The notes under the pieces: model-generated | Seen by the model: the letters and a program-made list of their open reading frames with translations, nothing else | Told to the model about the DNA's origin: nothing | The model's database searches: none | Assembly: GCA_938018045.1 (NCBI GenBank) | Contig: CALIIP010000032.1 | Span: 1 to 12,177, forward strand | Direction of reading: 5' to 3' | Origin: an uncultured Flavobacteriaceae bacterium | Lineage (GTDB): Bacteria > Bacteroidota > Bacteroidia > Flavobacteriales > Flavobacteriaceae | DNA: 12,177 bases | Shown here: in pieces, positions 7,645 through 12,177 of the stretch | Layout: every line of letters starts with the position of its first letter | Numbering within the stretch: position 1 is the first letter of the stretch | Program-made: the position numbers and the translations under genes

Positions 7645-8508
7645 ATGCAACATAATAAAGGAACATTAATTCCTATTGGCGGGAATGAAGATAAAGGAAT
7701 TGAAGAAAGCGAGCAGTATACTCAAGAGTTTATCAGCGAAGGAATTTTGTATCATGTTGTAAAAGAAGCTGGCGGAAAAGATGCAAATATAATTGTAATA
7801 CCAACCGCATCAAGTATACCAGTTGAAGTAGGTGAAAATTATTTAGAAGCATTCTCTACGTTAGGCTGTAAAAATGTGATTGTTTTAGACATCCGAAGTA
7901 AAGAAGATTCAGAAAAAAAAGAATCAATCGATTTAGTTTCTAAAGCAGATTGTATAATGTTTTCTGGTGGAGATCAATCAAAAATAACGGATAGAATTGG
8001 AGGAACTACAATTCATAAAATTTTACTGGAACGCTATAAAACTGAGAAAGGTTTTGTAATTGCTGGCACAAGTGCTGGAGCAATGGCTATGGCTACTGAA
8101 ATGATTGCTGGCGGAAGCGCAACAGAATCATTTATTAAAGGTGCTGTTGACATGTATAAAGGTTTAGATCTTATTCCTGAATTAATTATAGACACACATT
8201 TTATTCGTCGTGGTCGTTTTGGAAGACAAAGTGAAGCCATAGCAAAACATCCCAATCATTTAGGGATTGGCTTGGCAGAAGATACTGGAATGATAATCAA
8301 AAATGGAAACGATTGTACAGTAATTGGTTCTGGAATGGTCATTGTTTTTGACGGTAGTAAATTAACTCATAATAATGAGAAAATTTTAGAAGAAGGCACA
8401 CCAATGACAATGGCAAATTTAACTGTTCATGTACTTTCGAATAGTGATAGTTTTGATATTAAAAACAGAAAAGTAAGCGTGCTACCAATTGAAGCTCCTT
8501 TTATTTAA
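7645..8508 (+). CDS. cphB: Cyanophycinase (peptidase family S51)
   Basis: The 287-residue protein hydrolyses cyanophycin to beta-Asp-Arg dipeptides. It begins GTLIPIGGNEDKG (6-18), typical of S51 cyanophycinases, then has FSGGDQSKI (106-114) and the nucleophile motif GTSAGAMAMA (141-150) with Ser143. DTHFIRRGRFGR (183-194) supplies His185 and the arginine cluster expected for polymer binding, followed by Glu212. The S143-H185-E212 spacing (42 and 69 residues) equals that of the Synechocystis CphB triad S132-H174-E201 as I recall it. No signal peptide is seen, so this is an intracellular enzyme for using the cell's own reserve rather than a secreted scavenging form. It is divergent from cphA and convergent with the isoaspartyl peptidase gene that processes its product. 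Confidence 0.95.
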   Translation: MQHNKGTLIPIGGNEDKGIEESEQYTQEFISEGILYHVVKEAGGKDANIIVIPTASSIPVEVGENYLEAFSTLGCKNVIVLDIRSKEDSEKKESIDLVSKADCIMFSGGDQSKITDRIGGTTIHKILLERYKTEKGFVIAGTSAGAMAMATEMIAGGSATESFIKGAVDMYKGLDLIPELIIDTHFIRRGRFGRQSEAIAKHPNHLGIGLAEDTGMIIKNGNDCTVIGSGMVIVFDGSKLTHNNEKILEEGTPMTMANLTVHVLSNSDSFDIKNRKVSVLPIEAPFI

Positions 8509-8520
8509 AGTAATCTTGTC

Positions 8521-8550
8521 ATTCCGTACTTCATACGGAATCTAATTTTT
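8521..8550 (+). terminator. Hairpin between convergent cphB and iaaA, likely terminator
   Basis: ATTCCGTA (8521-8528) pairs with TACGGAAT (8534-8541) around a 5-nt loop, and a T run follows at 8546-8550. It lies 12 nt after the cphB stop and abuts the stop codon of the opposing gene, so it most likely terminates cphB. On the minus strand no T run follows, so it is a poor terminator for iaaA. The core resembles a palindrome I recall as recurrent in flavobacterial spacers. Confidence 0.6.
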
Positions 8551-9474
8551 ATAAATAGAAACTTCTTCTTCTCCATTTGAAGATTTACTTGCGCGATACA
8601 TTCCTTCTGTATTAAAAGGCATTGCTATATTTCCTTTTGCATCAACAGCAATTAGCCCTCCATCTCCTTTTATCTCTAGTATTCTTTTATTAATAACTTC
8701 TTCTGAAGCATCTTTGAGCGACATTGCTTTATGTTCCATTAAACATGAAACATCATACGCAACTACACCTCTAATAAAAAATTCTCCCGAACCTGTACAA
8801 CTTATTGCACACGTTTTATTATTCGCATAATTTCCTGCGCCAATCATTGGACTATCACCAACACGTCCGTATCTTTTATTGGTCATACCTCCTGTAGAAG
8901 TTGCAGCCGCAATATTCCCTTCTTTATCACACGCAACAGCACCAACGGTTCCAAATTTAGAATCTTTTTTTACAGAATGATCTAATTGAAAACTATCAGT
9001 ATCTTTAATTTCTATCCATTGCTGATGACGGAGTTTGTCATAAAAATAAGTTTCATCTTCCAAAGAATAATTCATCTTTTTGGCAAATTGCATTGCGCCA
9101 TTTCCTGCTAAAAAAACATGTTCACTGTTTTCCATCACATCTTTTGCCAATGAAATTGGATTTTTAATTCCTGTAATTAATGAAACTGCACCTGCATTTA
9201 AACTCTTTCCTTCCATTATTGACGCATCCATTTCATGCGTTTCATCGGCAGTAAAAACAGCACCTTTCCCTGCATTAAACAAATGAGAGTTTTCTAACTC
9301 AACAACTGCAATTTCAACTGCTTCTGTTGAAGTCCCTCCGTTTTTAAGAATTGCATATCCTTTATCCAAAGCGTTTTTTAACGCTTCTTTATATTGAGTT
9401 TCTAACTCTGGAGTCATCATGCCTTTTACTAATGTCCCTGCTCCTCCGTGAATTGCTATTGAAAATGTATTCAT
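8542..9474 (-). CDS. iaaA: Isoaspartyl peptidase / plant-type L-asparaginase (Ntn hydrolase)
   Basis: This 310-residue protein is an N-terminal-nucleophile hydrolase precursor that should cleave itself before Thr176 in GTVGAVA (175-181). Other family marks are IAIHGGAGTL (6-15), FNAGKGAVFT (66-75) and MDASIM (82-87) in the alpha part. In the beta part are GRVGDSP (203-209; R204 and D207 contact substrate in relatives) and CTGSGE (226-231). The enzyme splits beta-aspartyl dipeptides; next to cphA and cphB the likely substrate is beta-Asp-Arg, completing breakdown to Asp and Arg. I chose the ATG at 9474 because the family motif follows directly. The same frame is open to 9606, but that would overlap polA and use up the divergent promoter region. 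With the shorter start there is no signal peptide. The gene converges with cphB. Confidence 0.93.
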   Translation of the reverse strand: MNTFSIAIHGGAGTLVKGMMTPELETQYKEALKNALDKGYAILKNGGTSTEAVEIAVVELENSHLFNAGKGAVFTADETHEMDASIMEGKSLNAGAVSLITGIKNPISLAKDVMENSEHVFLAGNGAMQFAKKMNYSLEDETYFYDKLRHQQWIEIKDTDSFQLDHSVKKDSKFGTVGAVACDKEGNIAAATSTGGMTNKRYGRVGDSPMIGAGNYANNKTCAISCTGSGEFFIRGVVAYDVSCLMEHKAMSLKDASEEVINKRILEIKGDGGLIAVDAKGNIAMPFNTEGMYRASKSSNGEEEVSIYKN

Positions 9475-9493
9475 TAAGATAAATTTAAAGGCG

Positions 9494-9540
9494 AAAATTA
9501 CGAATAGTAATCCAATTAGATAAATAAGTTTCGTAATTTT
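9494..9540. repeat. 11-bp inverted repeat in the iaaA-polA divergent spacer
   Basis: AAAATTACGAA (9494-9504) and TTCGTAATTTT (9530-9540) are exact reverse complements separated by 25 nt. They sit within the 89-bp spacer between the two divergent genes. It may be a divergent operator or an RNA hairpin. No exact -7 box is present; the near matches TAAGTTTC (9525-9532, plus) and TAATTTTC (9493-9500, minus) overlap the two arms. Confidence 0.65.
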
Positions 9541-9563
9541 ATGACTTATATTATTTACAACAA

Positions 9564-12177
9564 ATGTCAGAAAAAAAACGTCTTTTTTTAGTTGATGCAT
9601 ATGCATTAATTTTCCGTGGATATTACGCCTTTATTAAAAACCCAAGAATAAACTCAAAAGGGCTTGATACCTCTGCAATTATGGGATTTATGAATTCACT
9701 TTTGGATGTAATAAAACGAGAGCGTCCAGATCATTTAGGTGTCTGCTTTGACAAAGGCGGAAGTGTTGCCAGAAATGATGCTTTTCCAGCATACAAAGCA
9801 AATAGAGATGCTACTCCTGAAGCAATAAAAATTGCTGTTCCGTATATTTATGAGATTCTCAAAGCAATGCAAATTCCAATAATGGTAAAAGAGGGTTTTG
9901 AAGCGGATGATGTCATCGGAACATTGGCAAAAAAGGCTGAAAAAGAAGGATACGCAACTTTTATGGTAACACCAGATAAAGATTTTGCGCAACTGGTGAG
10001 TGAAAATATATTTATGTACCGTCCAATGTTTGGCGGCGGATATGAAACATGGGGAATTCCTGAAGTTCAGAAAAAATTTGGAGTAGAAAGACCAGAACAA
10101 GTGATTGATTTTTTAGGGATGATGGGAGATAGTTCAGACAACATTCCTGGACTTCCTGGAGTTGGTGAAAAAACTGCCAAAAAGTTTCTTGCGGCCTACG
10201 GAAGCATGGAGAATTTATTAGCCAACACTCATGAACTAAAAGGTAAAATGAAGGAGAAAGTGGAAGGCGCAAAAGAATTAGGTTTGCTTTCTAAAGAACT
10301 GGCAACAATTATTTTAGATGTTCCTGTTGAATTTAATTTTGATGATTTTGCACTTACGCAACCAGATGTTCCTGAAGTAACAAAGATTTTTACTGATCTT
10401 GAGTTTAGAAGGTTAATTGTCAATTTTACAAATACTTTCGCTGTTAAAACTGCAGTCCAAAAAGAAGATATTTCAACTGATTCAAAAAAAGATACTTCAG
10501 CAAAAACTTCTCAAACACAACAATTAGATTTGTTTGCTATACAAACTGAAGCGCCTGCTCAAGAAGTGATTTCTGGATATAAAGAAGCAAAAAATACGAA
10601 TCATTTTTATCAATATGTGAATAATGATATTTCTCGTAAAAATCTGATTAGACGACTACTAAAAAATAAATCTGTTTGTTTTGATACTGAAACTACAAGT
10701 TTAAATACACTCGAAGCGGAAGTTGTAGGAATTGCCTTTTCATATGAAAAAGGAAAAGGATATTATGTTTCATTTCCAGAAGACAAAGAAGAAACTCAGC
10801 AAATTTTAGAGGAGTTTAGACCGTTTTTTGAGGATGAAAGTATCGAGAAAATTGGTCAGAATATAAAATATGATATTAAGGTTTTGAAGAACTATAACAT
10901 CGCTGTAAAAGGACAAATTTTTGACACGATGTTGGCGCATTATCTTATTAATCCTGATATGCGACATAATATGAATGTGTTGGCTGAAACCTATCTTAAT
11001 TACCAACCTATTTCTATACAAACGTTGATTGGTAAAGGAAAGAATCAAAAATCGATGAGAGAATCAACTATCGAAGAACAAACAGAATATGCTGTTGAAG
11101 ATGCTGATATTACATTGCAATTGAAAGAGGTTTTTGAAAAAGAATTAGAAAAAAACAATCTTACAAAACTGTTTAATGAAATAGAGATTCCTTTATTAAG
11201 TGTACTTGCAGATATGGAATTAGAAGGCATCAATGTTGATGCAGATTTCTTAAAAAACCTTTCTGTAGATTTAAATAAAGATATTATAGATCTTGAAAGT
11301 AAAATTTATAGAGAAGCAAATGTTGAATTCAATTTAGCATCACCAAAACAATTAGGGGAAGTTTTATTTGATCATTTAAAATTGGTCGATAAACCTAAAA
11401 AAACAAAAACAGGACAATATAAAACTGGTGAAGAAATTTTGTCTTATCTCGCTCCAGATCATGAAATTGTAGCAAATATTTTGAAATGGCGTGGACTTGT
11501 AAAACTGAAAAATACTTATGTTGATGCGTTACCAAATGAAATCAACAAAAAAACTGGTCGAATTCATACAAACTATAGTCAAGCAGTTGCTGCAACTGGA
11601 AGACTGAGTTCAAACAATCCTAATTTACAGAATATTCCAATCCGTACTGAACGAGGAAAACAAGTACGAAAAGCGTTTGTTGCAAGAGATGAAAATTATG
11701 TGCTATTAGCAGCAGATTATAGCCAAATTGAGTTGCGTTTGATTGCAGAATTAAGTGGTGATGAAGCAATGAAAACTTCATTTTTAAACGGAGAAGATAT
11801 TCACAAGGCAACAGCAGCGAATGTATTTAATGTTCCTTTAGATAAAGTGACTCGTGAGCAACGAAGTCATGCAAAAACTGTTAATTTCGGAATCATTTAT
11901 GGTGTTTCTGCATTTGGGTTGAGCAATCAAACCAATCTCAGTAGAACAGAATCAAAAGAACTTATTGAGGCTTACTACGAAACGTATCCAACTTTAAAAT
12001 CATACATTTCAAAACAGGTTGATTTTGCTCGTGATCATGGTTATGTAGAAACACTTTTAGGAAGAAGACGTTATTTAAAGAATATCAATTCTCAAAATTC
12101 TATTGTGCGTTCTGGTGATGAGCGAAATGCGGTAAACGCACCTATTCAAGGTTCGGCTGCAGATATTATCAAGATTG
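9564..12177 (+). CDS. polA: DNA polymerase I (3' end beyond the window)
   Basis: The 871 codons visible start MSEKKRLFLVDAYALIFRGYY. The 5' nuclease domain (1-~290) includes FDKGG, PAYKANRD, EADDVIG, TPDKDF and GDSSDNIPGLPGVGEKTA. A polar linker (~300-345) follows, with QLDLF at 320-324. The 3'-5' exonuclease domain keeps all metal ligands: D374/E376 in DTET, D437 in NIKYD, and Y509/D513 in YAVED, so proofreading should be active. The polymerase domain shows motif A DYSQIELR (D718) and motif B R767-x3-K771-x3-F775-x3-Y779. Motif C lies past the right edge; from the usual family size about 70 residues are missing. The enzyme replaces RNA primers and fills repair gaps. It is divergent from iaaA, with an 89-bp spacer; the ATG at 9564 gives the standard N-terminus. 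The ORF stays open to the window end without a frameshift. Confidence 0.97.
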   Translation, partial: MSEKKRLFLVDAYALIFRGYYAFIKNPRINSKGLDTSAIMGFMNSLLDVIKRERPDHLGVCFDKGGSVARNDAFPAYKANRDATPEAIKIAVPYIYEILKAMQIPIMVKEGFEADDVIGTLAKKAEKEGYATFMVTPDKDFAQLVSENIFMYRPMFGGGYETWGIPEVQKKFGVERPEQVIDFLGMMGDSSDNIPGLPGVGEKTAKKFLAAYGSMENLLANTHELKGKMKEKVEGAKELGLLSKELATIILDVPVEFNFDDFALTQPDVPEVTKIFTDLEFRRLIVNFTNTFAVKTAVQKEDISTDSKKDTSAKTSQTQQLDLFAIQTEAPAQEVISGYKEAKNTNHFYQYVNNDISRKNLIRRLLKNKSVCFDTETTSLNTLEAEVVGIAFSYEKGKGYYVSFPEDKEETQQILEEFRPFFEDESIEKIGQNIKYDIKVLKNYNIAVKGQIFDTMLAHYLINPDMRHNMNVLAETYLNYQPISIQTLIGKGKNQKSMRESTIEEQTEYAVEDADITLQLKEVFEKELEKNNLTKLFNEIEIPLLSVLADMELEGINVDADFLKNLSVDLNKDIIDLESKIYREANVEFNLASPKQLGEVLFDHLKLVDKPKKTKTGQYKTGEEILSYLAPDHEIVANILKWRGLVKLKNTYVDALPNEINKKTGRIHTNYSQAVAATGRLSSNNPNLQNIPIRTERGKQVRKAFVARDENYVLLAADYSQIELRLIAELSGDEAMKTSFLNGEDIHKATAANVFNVPLDKVTREQRSHAKTVNFGIIYGVSAFGLSNQTNLSRTESKELIEAYYETYPTLKSYISKQVDFARDHGYVETLLGRRRYLKNINSQNSIVRSGDERNAVNAPIQGSAADIIKI
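10521..10535 (+). other. Sliding-clamp-binding-type pentapeptide QLDLF in Pol I linker
   Basis: These codons encode QLDLF (residues 320-324), an exact fit to the bacterial beta-clamp-binding consensus QL[S/D]LF. It sits in a Ser/Thr/Gln/Lys-rich, probably disordered linker between the 5' nuclease and exonuclease domains, so it would be accessible. Clamp binding is inferred from the motif alone. Confidence 0.55.

Noticed and set aside
9475..9606. Upstream extension of iaaA by 44 residues, including a hydrophobic stretch that could be read as a membrane anchor
   Set aside because: It would overlap the polA start by 43 nt and occupy the only divergent promoter space. The family N-terminus begins right after the ATG at 9474. 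The hydrophobicity is probably a by-product of AT-rich DNA read in this frame.
9735..10423. Minus-strand open frames of 121, 86 and 64 codons opposite polA
   Set aside because: They are antisense to the highly conserved 5' nuclease domain and are rich in Phe, Cys and Ser without any motif; they are shadows.

Overview
The window looks like chromosomal DNA from a member of the Bacteroidota, most likely a Flavobacteriaceae species. The DNA is AT-rich, Shine-Dalgarno sites are not obvious, and several upstream regions carry the Bacteroidota -7 promoter box TAnnTTTG. The proteins also match flavobacterial versions: a large DUF2723 membrane protein, a CxxC-less thioredoxin-like protein, and a proofreading-competent DNA polymerase I. 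No transposase, phage gene, CRISPR array or rRNA is visible. This is core chromosome rather than a mobile island.

Left part (1-4371). A tRNA-Gln(TTG) gene on the minus strand has its own well-formed promoter. It is followed by two plus-strand genes only 3 nt apart. The first is a 1140-residue DUF2723/GT117-type membrane protein, a candidate protein O-mannosyltransferase. The second is a NodB-type polysaccharide deacetylase. The deacetylase gene is unusual at the DNA level. A perfect 20-bp inverted repeat lies just after its start codon, and two heptamer tandem-repeat arrays interrupt its catalytic domain in frame.

Middle part (4372-9474). A short thioredoxin-fold protein lacking the CxxC active site is followed by a complete cyanophycin (multi-L-arginyl-poly-L-aspartate) module. 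cphA (synthetase, minus) and cphB (cyanophycinase, plus) are divergent across 117 bp. cphB converges on an isoaspartyl peptidase gene (iaaA-like, minus). Together they can build a nitrogen-rich reserve from Asp and Arg, cut it to beta-Asp-Arg dipeptides, and split these into free amino acids. All key catalytic residues I could check are present, and neither degradation enzyme shows a clear export signal, so the module should act in the cytoplasm.

Right part (9475-12177). An 89-bp divergent spacer with an 11-bp inverted repeat separates iaaA from polA, which runs off the right edge. Its 5'-nuclease, 3'-5' exonuclease and most of its polymerase domain are visible. An exact sliding-clamp-type pentapeptide, QLDLF, lies in the linker before the exonuclease domain.

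No clearly new multi-gene system is visible. The most unusual signals are the DNA structures embedded in the deacetylase gene, the degenerate thioredoxin, and the compact cyanophycin cycle.
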